Positions 1 to 6,434 of a stretch of DNA of 15,731 bases are shown here, piece after piece. This DNA is from an uncultured Anaerovibrio sp. (GTDB taxonomy: Bacteria; Bacillota; Negativicutes; Selenomonadales; Selenomonadaceae). A program made the translations under genes and the position numbers. The notes below the pieces were generated by a model. It was given only the letters and a program-made list of their open reading frames with translations. It made no database searches and had not been told where the DNA came from. The DNA lies in contig CAAGDY010000008.1 of NCBI GenBank assembly GCA_900768695.1, positions 1 through 15,731 on the forward strand, read 5' to 3'. Each line of letters begins with the position of its first letter. Positions within the stretch are counted from its first letter, which is position 1.

Positions 1-63
1 GCAAGGGCACAGGCAAGAAAACGCGTTGAGGCCTTGTGTGAGAAATATCCGCTTTATGAGTGA
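1..63 (+). CDS. glyA: Serine hydroxymethyltransferase, C-terminal end (partial)
   Basis: The first 63 bases read in frame as 20 residues ending ALCEKYPLYE followed by a TGA stop; the gene begins outside the window. The tail, an Arg/Ala-rich helix followed by a 'LCxKYPLYE'-type end, resembles the C terminus of bacterial serine hydroxymethyltransferase (GlyA), the PLP enzyme that interconverts serine and glycine with tetrahydrofolate. Only 20 residues are visible and no catalytic motif is included, so the name rests on resemblance of the extreme C terminus. No clear intrinsic terminator follows the stop. Confidence 0.55.
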   Translation, partial: ARAQARKRVEALCEKYPLYE

Positions 64-291
64 GGCAACGTATAGGAATTTGTTGGCAGGTTGGTTGGGA
101 GCTGTCGCAGGAGTGTAGTGGAATACTGCTTATATTTTCTTGACAGCCCCCTGGCTTAACCTAAATGATACTTCAAAGTGTTGCCAACGTAACGGATAAG
201 CACTACGATAAACTGAAATCTCAAAATTCGTTGTATAATTTTATAGCATAGATGGTATTATGTATACATCATAGAAATTATAGAAAAACTA
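64..291. other. AT-rich intergenic stretch before the amt promoter
   Basis: This stretch separates the glyA stop from the amt promoter and holds no convincing reading frame. A TTGACA box lies at 140-145, but the best -10 candidate, TAAATG at 162-167 with 16-bp spacing, is poor. A TATAAT at 234-239 has no matching -35. Either could be a weak extra start point for the amt leader. No terminator-quality hairpin with a T-run was found. Confidence 0.4.
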
Positions 292-320
292 TTGACATTC
301 ATTTTTAAGAGTGGTATCCT
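292..320 (+). promoter_or_regulatory. Sigma-A-type promoter for the amt-PII gene
   Basis: TTGACA at 292-297 is followed after exactly 17 bp by TATCCT at 315-320. A start a few bases downstream would give a leader RNA of roughly 145 nt before the ATG at 475, and that leader contains the hairpins described separately. The -35 is perfect and the -10 is imperfect. Confidence 0.7.
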
Positions 321-331
321 AAATACATCTT

Positions 332-400
332 AGGAGCGAGGTACTGCAGACTCCTCCGGATGCAATAATAAAATATATCTTCAAACAGACGATGGTGTCT
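332..400 (+). promoter_or_regulatory. Two-hairpin leader element, ANTAR-type antitermination site (candidate)
   Basis: Two small hairpins precede the leader terminator. The first pairs AGGAG (332-336) with CTCCT (351-355). The second pairs AGAC (387-390) with GTCT (397-400) around the six-base loop GATGGT. Both carry a CGA-N-G core at the start of the loop: CGAGG at 337-341 and CGATG at 390-394. The second hairpin uses bases 397-400, which are also the 5' foot of the terminator stem, so the two structures exclude each other. A tandem hairpin pair with the second blocking a terminator is the architecture of RNA sites bound by ANTAR-domain regulators, which are known upstream of nitrogen genes in Firmicutes and Proteobacteria. 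No ANTAR gene lies in the window. The first hairpin has a larger loop than the usual hexaloop, which lowers confidence. Confidence 0.5.
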
Positions 401-440
401 AAATATGAATTTTAGCTAGATTCATGTTTAGGCATTTTTT
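397..440 (+). terminator. Intrinsic terminator inside the amt leader (attenuator)
   Basis: A 14-bp stem forms between 397-410 and 420-433, with two G-U pairs and a nine-base loop (411-419). It is followed by a T-rich run at 435-440. It lies between the promoter at 292-320 and the amt start at 475, so it would stop transcription before the gene unless prevented. The outer bases TCAAAC (381-386) and GTTTGA (441-446) could extend the structure. Confidence 0.75.
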
Positions 441-474
441 GTTTGAAAAAATGAGTTGAAAGGATTTGATTCTA

Positions 475-2286
475 ATGAAGAGCATTAGAGCTTCTATAAC
501 AGGAGCGGCGGCGTTCATGACAGCGATGGTTCCATCTATCGCCCTGGCCGCTGATGGCTCCAGCCGTTATTCCTCAGTAGATACCCTGTGGGTAATCTTT
601 GGTGCATGTCTGGTATTCTTTATGCAGCCTGGCTTTGCCATGGTCGAGAGCGGTCTGACCAGGGCAAAGAATGCCGGCAACATCGCCATGAAGAACTTCT
701 CTGATTTGGCACTTGGTTCTATCTTTTTCTGGATTGTGGGTTTCAGCCTGATGTTTGGTGATACTATTGGAGGCTTCATCGGTACACCTGATTTCTTCTT
801 CCAGCATTGGGATGTAGGTGAGGATGCCGGTTATCCTGCTTTTGCTTATCTGATTTTCCAGACCGTGTTCTGTGCGACCTCCGCTACCATCCTTTCCGGT
901 GCTTTGGCAGAGCGTACCAAGTTCTCCGCTTATCTGATTATCAGCGCCCTGCTGTGTCTGGTGGTTTACCCTGTTACCGGTCATTGGACCTGGGGCAGCG
1001 GCTGGTTGGCAGATATGGGCTTCCATGATTTTGCCGGTTCCACCGTTGTTCATATGGTAGGCGGTGTGGCCGCCCTGGTTGGTGCTTATGTGCTTGGCCC
1101 TCGTATCGGCAAGTACAACGCTGATGGTACTTCCAATGGTATTCCTGGACATAACCTGACTTTGGCAGGTCTTGGCGTATTCATCCTGTGGTTTGGCTGG
1201 TTCGGCTTCAACGGTGCTTCCACCGTTTGCGCTACCGGCGATGATACCCTCGTTTCTATGGGCAGTATTCTGGTAAATACCAACATGGCTCCTGCTGTTG
1301 CTGCCGTGACTGCTATGTTTGTGACCTGGGCGCGCTATGGCAAGCCTGATGTTTCCATGACTATGAACGGCGCTCTTGCCGGTCTGGTAGGCATTACCGC
1401 TGGCTGCGATATGGTCAGCATTGCCGGTTCCTTTGCAATCGGCCTGATTTCCGGTATTATCGTCGTATTCTCTGTTGAGTTCTTTGACCAGAAGCTGCAC
1501 ATTGACGATCCTGTCGGTGCAATTTCCGTGCATGGTGTCTGCGGTGCCGTAGGTACTATCCTCACCGGCGTGTTTGCACTGGATGGCGGCCTGCTTTATA
1601 GCGGTTCCGCAGATATGCTGCTGACTCAGATTATCGGTGTGGCTGCTACTGCCGCTTATGTATTTGTAGTTATGGGTGTTATCTTCTACGCTTTGAAGGC
1701 TACTGTTGGTGTCCGTGTTACCAAGGCTGAGGAGATTGCAGGCCTTGATGCTACCGAGCATAACCTGTCCTCCGCTTATGCAGGCTTCATGACTGGTGAT
1801 GCCTTTGAGGCTCCTATTCCTGTAGGCGAGGCTTCTGAGGAAGCAAAGGATATGGCTGTGGAGGTTTCCGCTGCTCCTGCCGCTTCCCATGATGAGGTTG
1901 TTGATACCAACAAGACTCATATTTCCTGCGTAACTATTATCACTTCCGAGGAGCGCTTCGAGCGCCTGAAGGTAGCTCTGGAGCGCATCGGCATTACCGG
2001 CATGACCGTTACCCGTGTTCTGGGCTATGGCATCCAGAAGGGGCATGGCCAGATGTATCGTGGTGCTGCCGTAGCTTCCAAGCTTGTGCCGAAGGTACAG
2101 ATTGACATCGTTGTGTCCAAGATTGCTCCTACTGCAATCATCAATGTTGCCAAGAAGGTTCTCTACACCGGCCACTATGGCGATGGCAAGATTTTCGTTC
2201 ACACCATGGACAATGTTGTGAAGATTCGTACCGGTGAGGAAGGCTTCGATGCCCTGCAGGACAAGCCGTTGCCGGAGGGTAAGTAA
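475..2286 (+). CDS. amt: Ammonium transporter fused to a C-terminal PII signalling domain
   Basis: The product is an inner-membrane ammonium channel of the Amt/Mep/Rh family with a PII (GlnB/GlnK) domain on the same chain, 603 residues. An upstream in-frame TTG at 466 sits only one base from the ribosome site GAAAGGA (458-464), so ATG 475 (10-base spacing) is preferred. Residues 1-26 look like a signal peptide ending ALAADG. The Amt core (about 30-435) has the signature DFAGSTVVHMVGG with pore His193, DDPVGAISVHGVCG with pore His353, and the C-terminal tail GLDATEHNLSSAY. A linker of about 45 residues, rich in Ala and Glu, leads to the PII domain (about 482-603). That domain has ITGMTVTRVLGYG, the T-loop QKGHGQMYRG with Tyr528 at the uridylylation position, PKV, and GDGKIFV...IRTGEEG for nucleotide binding. 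PII normally is a separate GlnK protein that plugs Amt; here it is tethered. Expression is probably controlled by the leader attenuator, and transcription ends at 2457-2497. Confidence 0.96.
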   Translation: MKSIRASITGAAAFMTAMVPSIALAADGSSRYSSVDTLWVIFGACLVFFMQPGFAMVESGLTRAKNAGNIAMKNFSDLALGSIFFWIVGFSLMFGDTIGGFIGTPDFFFQHWDVGEDAGYPAFAYLIFQTVFCATSATILSGALAERTKFSAYLIISALLCLVVYPVTGHWTWGSGWLADMGFHDFAGSTVVHMVGGVAALVGAYVLGPRIGKYNADGTSNGIPGHNLTLAGLGVFILWFGWFGFNGASTVCATGDDTLVSMGSILVNTNMAPAVAAVTAMFVTWARYGKPDVSMTMNGALAGLVGITAGCDMVSIAGSFAIGLISGIIVVFSVEFFDQKLHIDDPVGAISVHGVCGAVGTILTGVFALDGGLLYSGSADMLLTQIIGVAATAAYVFVVMGVIFYALKATVGVRVTKAEEIAGLDATEHNLSSAYAGFMTGDAFEAPIPVGEASEEAKDMAVEVSAAPAASHDEVVDTNKTHISCVTIITSEERFERLKVALERIGITGMTVTRVLGYGIQKGHGQMYRGAAVASKLVPKVQIDIVVSKIAPTAIINVAKKVLYTGHYGDGKIFVHTMDNVVKIRTGEEGFDALQDKPLPEGK

Positions 2287-2294
2287 TCGCTGTC

Positions 2295-2456
2295 AGAGCT
2301 GATTATTCCCGCTGTTTTAATCGGATGCTGGCTTAGTAGTACACAGCAATAGCGCAGCTTCTGCGCTATATACTAACTGAGCATCAACCATATATGGTAG
2401 CTGGTGGAGACCCCTAGTTCCAACAGTTATCGACCAATTATATATCTCCTTTAGAA
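2295..2456 (+). ncRNA. Structured 3' tract or small RNA downstream of amt (candidate)
   Basis: About 160 bases between the amt stop and its terminator contain several stems and no plausible reading frame. CTGATTA (2299-2305) pairs with TAATCGG (2318-2324). GATGCT (2324-2329) pairs with AGCATC (2380-2385), and inside it TTAGT (2333-2337) pairs with ACTAA (2372-2376). A perfect 9-bp hairpin, ATAGCGCAG with CTGCGCTAT (2349-2369, loop CTT), sits at the tip. A 12-base palindrome lies at 2387-2398. Together with the terminator this could be a 3'-derived small RNA or simply a folded 3' UTR. I do not recognise a known RNA family and saw no good separate promoter. Confidence 0.35.
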
Positions 2457-2497
2457 AACGCAGCTTTCCATCATCCCCGGAGAGCTGCGTTTTTTTT
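2457..2497 (+). terminator. Intrinsic terminator after amt-PII
   Basis: A 13-bp stem (2457-2469 with 2479-2491, one G-U pair) encloses a nine-base loop and is followed by a run of T to 2497. It ends transcripts from the amt gene and its structured 3' tract. Confidence 0.9.
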
Positions 2498-2803
2498 GAA
2501 AAATTTTTAGCGAATATGGTAAATTGGTATAGATTTACAAGCCTGTTCGCTTTGTTGCTTGCATTATATATATTGCAAAAGGCGTTTCCAGCAAAAAAGA
2601 AAATATTTTCGTGGGATTATAGTATGAATGACATCAGGTGGTATTGCGCAGTATCGTGTGGTATAAGGATTTGCTGTGCAGTATGAGGGGGTATCTGCAA
2701 TTGCGGTGCGGTTGGTGTGAGAATTTTTTGCTTAATCGTTTTTGTATTGTGACAGGGCGGCATGGCAGAAGGTGATATGAAAATGGATTTGGCATCGGGG
2801 TTT
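2498..2803. other. Intergenic stretch upstream of uvrB with degenerate repeats
   Basis: No believable gene is present. The first half is AT-rich. Between about 2637 and 2710 the plus strand is G/T-rich with loosely repeated words: GTGGTAT, GCGCAGTAT, GTGTGGTAT, GTGCAGTAT and GGGGGTAT. Minus-strand open frames over this part encode repetitive, low-complexity peptides and lack ribosome sites, so I do not call them. Confidence 0.4.
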
Positions 2804-2832
2804 TTGCTACAGCTGTTATTTTGTGGTACAAT
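2804..2832 (+). promoter_or_regulatory. Promoter for uvrB
   Basis: TTGCTA (2804-2809) and TACAAT (2827-2832) are separated by 17 bp and lie about 50 bases before the uvrB start. No clear LexA-type operator was recognised next to them. Confidence 0.65.
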
Positions 2833-2882
2833 GTAGATAATATATTCCAAACGTATGCGGTGTGCAGGGAGGGGGAAGGTAC

Positions 2883-4979
2883 ATGCTTCCAAAGCTGAAT
2901 AATATTGATTTTGATAATGAGAAGGCGGTTCCCTTTAAGGTTGTGGCACCCTTTGAGCCCATGGGGGATCAGCCCCGGGCTGTGGAGGATTTGGCGGCAG
3001 GCATAGAAAACGGGCAGGAGGCCCAGGTATTGCTGGGTGCTACCGGTACGGGCAAAACCTTTACGATAGCTAAGCTGATTGAGAAGGTACAGAGGCCTAC
3101 GCTGGTCATTGCCCACAATAAGACATTGGCGGCTCAGCTGGCCAGTGAGTTCAAGGCTTTTTTTCCCGATAACTACGTGGGATATTTTGTCAGCTACTAT
3201 GATTATTATCAGCCGGAGGCGTACATTGCCTCTACGGATACTTATATTGAGAAGGATGCATCTATTAATGATGAAATTGATGAGCTGCGGCACTCTGCTA
3301 CCTGCTCCCTCTTTGAGCGGCGTGATGTGATTATTGTAGCCAGCGTGTCCTGCATCTACGGCCTCGGGTCGCCGGAGAGCTATCACGAGATGGTGCTGTC
3401 CCTGCACAAAGGGCAGGAAACGGACAGGGATGCGATTCTCAGGCGTCTTGTGACCATGCAGTATGAGCGGAACGATGTGGTGCTGGAGCGCGGCAGGTTC
3501 CGGGTGCGGGGAGACGTGATTGAGGTCTTTCCGGCAGGCTACAGCAACAGGGCAGTGCGGATTGAGCTGTTTGGTGACGAGGTGGACAGGATTCTGGAGT
3601 TTGAGGTGATGACAGGGCAGGTGATAGGTGAGCGGCTCCATTCCATGATTTTTCCTGCTTCTCATTATGTTACCAATAAACATGATTTGGAGCATGCCAT
3701 GGCTACCATCAGGCAGGAGATGGAGGAGCAGGTAAAGTATTTTAAGTCGGAGAATAAGCTGATTGAGGCTCAGAGGATTGAACAGCGGGTAAATTATGAT
3801 TTGGAAATGATTCAGGAAATGGGGTACTGCTCCGGCATTGAGAATTATTCACGGCATCTGACACAGCGGGCGGCGGGTGATGCGCCGTATACATTGCTGG
3901 ATTATTTTCCGGAGGATTTTCTGATTGTCATTGATGAGTCCCACGTTACCCTGCCTCAGATTCGTGCCATGTACGCCGGGGACCGCTCCCGCAAGGAGTC
4001 CTTGGTCAATAACGGCTTCCGCCTGCCGTCGGCTTATGATAACCGCCCGCTGAAGTTTGAGGAGTTTGAAAAGCGCATCAACCAGATTGTCTATGTGTCT
4101 GCGACCCCTGCCAAGTATGAGCTGGGGCAGGCCCAGCAGGTTGCCAGGCAGATTATCCGGCCGACAGGTCTTCTGGACCCGGAGATTGAGGTGCGTCCGC
4201 TGGAGGGGCAGATGGACGATTTGCTGGGGGAAATCCATATCAGGCTAGAGAAAAACCAGCGGGTACTGGTAACAACCCTGACCAAGCGCATGGCGGAAAA
4301 CCTGACGGATTATCTGAAGGATATGGGGGTCAGGGTGCGCTACCTGCACTCGGATATTGCCACTATTGAGAGGGCGGAGATTATCAAGGAGCTGCGGCTG
4401 GGCAAATTCGATGTGCTGGTGGGCATCAACCTGCTTCGTGAGGGTCTGGATATGCCGGAGGTTTCGCTGGTGGCGATTCTTGATGCGGATAAGGAGGGCT
4501 TTTTGCGCTCGGATACATCCCTGATTCAGACCATCGGCCGCGCGGCTCGCAATGCTGAGGGCAGGGTAATCATGTATGCGGATGTAATAACAGATTCCAT
4601 GCGCAGGGCCATAGACGAAACGGCACGCCGCCGTCAGGTACAGCAGGAGTACAACCAGGCTCATGGCATTGTGCCGCAGACGATTATCAAGCCGGTGAAG
4701 GATTTGATTGAGCTTACGCTGGTGGCGGAGGAAAGCGGCGAGTACAGGGTGGATGTGGATGCCACGGCACGGTCGGCGGCCAAAAAGCTGCAGGCGCCGG
4801 GGAAAAAGATGACCAAAAAGGAATCGGAGGCGCTTTTGAAGGCGTTGATGAAGGAAATGCAGATGGCGTCCAGGTCGCTGGAATTTGAGCGGGCGGCACA
4901 GCTCCGGGATATGATTTTTGAACTGGAGGAGACTATGGGAAAGAAATCAGTACGCAGGAAAAATCCTGCAAAGCTGTGA
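2883..4979 (+). CDS. uvrB: UvrABC excinuclease subunit B
   Basis: UvrB, 698 residues, is the damage-verifying helicase-like subunit of nucleotide excision repair; UvrA loads it on DNA and it then recruits UvrC for incision. Visible parts in order: Walker A GATGTGKT (52-59), the tyrosine-rich beta-hairpin that wedges between strands (YYDYYQPEAY from 105), the Walker B box DESH (351-354), VYVSATP (403-409), the helicase motif around LLREGLDMPE (517-526), QTIGRAARNAEG (549-560), and a C-terminal UVR coiled-coil motif (about 652-686) that contacts UvrC. An in-frame GTG at 2862 would add seven residues made from the ribosome site itself, so ATG 2883, preceded by GGGAGGGGGAAGG, is chosen. Length and motifs are complete. 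uvrA and uvrC are not in the window. The gene appears monocistronic, with its own promoter. Confidence 0.98.
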   Translation: MLPKLNNIDFDNEKAVPFKVVAPFEPMGDQPRAVEDLAAGIENGQEAQVLLGATGTGKTFTIAKLIEKVQRPTLVIAHNKTLAAQLASEFKAFFPDNYVGYFVSYYDYYQPEAYIASTDTYIEKDASINDEIDELRHSATCSLFERRDVIIVASVSCIYGLGSPESYHEMVLSLHKGQETDRDAILRRLVTMQYERNDVVLERGRFRVRGDVIEVFPAGYSNRAVRIELFGDEVDRILEFEVMTGQVIGERLHSMIFPASHYVTNKHDLEHAMATIRQEMEEQVKYFKSENKLIEAQRIEQRVNYDLEMIQEMGYCSGIENYSRHLTQRAAGDAPYTLLDYFPEDFLIVIDESHVTLPQIRAMYAGDRSRKESLVNNGFRLPSAYDNRPLKFEEFEKRINQIVYVSATPAKYELGQAQQVARQIIRPTGLLDPEIEVRPLEGQMDDLLGEIHIRLEKNQRVLVTTLTKRMAENLTDYLKDMGVRVRYLHSDIATIERAEIIKELRLGKFDVLVGINLLREGLDMPEVSLVAILDADKEGFLRSDTSLIQTIGRAARNAEGRVIMYADVITDSMRRAIDETARRRQVQQEYNQAHGIVPQTIIKPVKDLIELTLVAEESGEYRVDVDATARSAAKKLQAPGKKMTKKESEALLKALMKEMQMASRSLEFERAAQLRDMIFELEETMGKKSVRRKNPAKL

Positions 4980-4984
4980 GGCTA

Positions 4985-5013
4985 TTGCAATCGGGCCGAA
5001 GGTTTGCTATAAT
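4985..5013 (+). promoter_or_regulatory. Promoter for the DUF134-NifX fusion gene
   Basis: TTGCAA (4985-4990), 17 bp, then a perfect TATAAT (5008-5013), beginning six bases after the uvrB stop. The next start codon is at 5056, giving a short leader of about 35 nt. Confidence 0.75.
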
Positions 5014-5055
5014 AATTATCGACATATGACGAAAACCTGGAAATGGGGGAGGTAT

Positions 5056-5850
5056 ATGGCAAGGCCAAGACGCTGCAGGCGGGTTTGTTCAGAACCGGCC
5101 TATGAGAGCTTTTTTCCGGAGGGGATTCCCCATGCCGGCCGTGTTCTGCTGACGTTGGATGAGTACGAGGCTGTGCGCCTGATTGACCTGGAGAAGCTGA
5201 CCCATGCCCAGTGCGCTGTGCAGATGGATATTTCCCGCACTACGGTGACGGAGATATATGAGCTGGCCAGGGGGAAGATTGCTGATGCTATTGTCAACGG
5301 CAAGGTACTCTCTATTGCAGGTGGCGATTATCGCCTGTGTGATGGCTCCGCACCGGATTTGGGCTGTTGTCACAGGCCCTGCAGGAGATTTTGCGGCGGA
5401 GGCGGAAATGTGTGTGTAGATGCGAAGGGAGCAGATGAAATGAGGATTGCAGTAACCTATGATAATGGGCAGATTTTCCAGCACTTTGGGCATACATCCC
5501 AGTTTAAGGTGTATGACGTGGAGGGTGGAAAAATTGTTAATGAGCAGGTAGTTGACACCAATGGCAGCGGGCATGGCGCACTGGCCGGACTGCTGGCTGA
5601 TGTCAAGGCCGACATGCTGATTTGCGGCGGTATCGGCGGCGGTGCCCAGATGGCTCTGGCAGAGGCCGGCATCAGGCTGTACGGCGGCGTTGCAGGGGAA
5701 GCGGATGCGGCTGTGGCGGCTTTTCTGAAGGGCGAGCTGGAGTACAATCCTGATGTGCGTTGCAGTCATCACGACCACGGCCAGCATGCTCATGGCAGCT
5801 GTGGCGAGAACAAACATGGCTGCGGCGGCCACGGCGGCTCCTGCCACTAA
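5056..5850 (+). CDS. DUF134 DNA-binding-like domain fused to a NifX/NifB-type cofactor-binding domain
   Basis: The 264-residue product joins two families. Residues 1-95 match DUF134: MARPRRCRRV, an FFPEGIP segment, LTLDEYEAVRLIDLE and an HTH-like stretch around MDISRTTVTEIYELARGKI. This family is predicted to bind DNA. Residues 95-125 are a Cys-rich link (CCHRPCRRFC). Residues 129-236 are a dinitrogenase iron-molybdenum cofactor-binding domain (NifX/NifY/NifB C-terminal type): MRIAVTYDNG, FQHFGHTSQFKVYDV, and LICGGIGGGAQMALAEAGI. Residues 236-264 form a His/Cys tail (HHDHGQHAHGSCG, CGGHGGSCH) that could bind metal. The start at 5056 follows GGGGGAGG with short (3-base) spacing; the longer upstream frame runs through uvrB and the promoter and is rejected. 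Met129 (ATG 5440) is preceded by AAGGGAG at ideal spacing, so the second domain may also be made alone. No nif genes are nearby; a role in metal-cofactor sensing is inference. Confidence 0.88.
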   Translation: MARPRRCRRVCSEPAYESFFPEGIPHAGRVLLTLDEYEAVRLIDLEKLTHAQCAVQMDISRTTVTEIYELARGKIADAIVNGKVLSIAGGDYRLCDGSAPDLGCCHRPCRRFCGGGGNVCVDAKGADEMRIAVTYDNGQIFQHFGHTSQFKVYDVEGGKIVNEQVVDTNGSGHGALAGLLADVKADMLICGGIGGGAQMALAEAGIRLYGGVAGEADAAVAAFLKGELEYNPDVRCSHHDHGQHAHGSCGENKHGCGGHGGSCH

Positions 5851-5894
5851 AGGGATGCGGCCTGATAGCAGGCAAAGGGCAGATATACAAGACA

Positions 5895-5940
5895 AAAAAG
5901 CAGATGTACCACAGGCTAAGATGTGGTACATCTGCTTTTT
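5895..5940 (+). terminator. Strong bidirectional intrinsic terminator
   Basis: A perfect 19-bp stem (5895-5913 with 5922-5940) with an eight-base loop has A-runs on one foot and T-runs on the other, so it reads as a terminator on both strands. It ends the DUF134-NifX transcript and can also stop the convergent minus-strand transcript from 7280-6003. Confidence 0.92.
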
Positions 5941-5967
5941 ATTTCGCAACGTAAATATGAACAAAAT

Positions 5968-6001
5968 AGAAGCGCTTTTCCAGAAGCATGGGAGCGTTTC
6001 T
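5968..6001 (-). terminator. Weak hairpin after the minus-strand gene pair
   Basis: Just past the minus-strand stop at 6003, bases 5993-6001 and 5968-5976 can pair as a 9-bp stem with one mismatch (read on the minus strand), followed by ATTTTG. It may act as a first terminator before the stronger one at 5895-5940. Confidence 0.35.
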
Positions 6002-6002
6002 C

Positions 6003-6404
6003 CTAAAAATGGAAATGGTTCATCATCTTGGTCGCCAGCTTTTTGGCGTCATCATCCTTGTGCTTCAGGATGTAGTCCAGGGAACTGACAAAGAAAAAGG
6101 AATTGATGGGCAGGTAGCGGCGGCGTTTTTTGAAGTTGGCCCAGTGAAAAATCTTGTCAAAGACCAGCTCATAGTCCTCCCTGGTGGCGTTGTGCCGGGC
6201 GATGATTTTCTTCAGGCGGCAGTCGTTGCAGCCGTATTCATACATGGCATCAAGCAGCTGGGACTTTGACATTTCACCTCTGTCCAGAAACGCCAGTATC
6301 AGGCTGTTGATGTAGTTGTCGCGGCGCATAATACGCTTCATGGCCATGTAGAAGGTCACGGCAAGAAAAAGCATTACGCCGATATAAATCAGTTTTGCAG
6401 TCAT
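6003..6404 (-). CDS. Small membrane-anchored protein of unknown function
   Basis: I do not recognise a family for this 133-residue protein. One hydrophobic helix (about residues 4-22, IYIGVMLFLAVTFYMAM) is followed at once by Lys/Arg (MKRIMRR), so the rest is probably cytoplasmic. Residues 32-57 (SLILAFLDRGEMSKSQLLDAM) have the pattern of a winged-helix or small helical domain, followed by CNDC (59-62) and a basic segment FKKRRRYLPI (91-100). The start at 6404 has GAGGTG at 6410-6415 on the minus strand with five-base spacing. It begins 30 bp after the deacetylase stop and has no obvious promoter, so it is probably cotranscribed with the deacetylase. Its role is unknown; a link to envelope polysaccharide would be guesswork from position. 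Confidence 0.8.
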   Translation of the reverse strand: MTAKLIYIGVMLFLAVTFYMAMKRIMRRDNYINSLILAFLDRGEMSKSQLLDAMYEYGCNDCRLKKIIARHNATREDYELVFDKIFHWANFKKRRRYLPINSFFFVSSLDYILKHKDDDAKKLATKMMNHFHF

Positions 6405-6434
6405 AAAGTCACCTCATGCACAGAATATGATGTG

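Noticed and set aside
574..2202. A 542-codon open frame on the minus strand opposite amt
   Set aside because: It mirrors the Amt-PII gene, has no recognisable domain or ribosome site, and its His/Asn/Ser-rich composition is typical of antisense shadows.
2617..3695. Minus-strand open frames upstream of and inside uvrB
   Set aside because: The products are low-complexity or shadows of UvrB codons, with no ribosome site or family resemblance.
4918..5055. N-terminal extension of the DUF134 gene
   Set aside because: It would overlap uvrB and be encoded by the promoter at 4985-5013; the family start motif MARPRRC begins at 5056.
5089..5964. Minus-strand frame opposite the DUF134-NifX gene
   Set aside because: It runs through the bidirectional terminator and has no family features.
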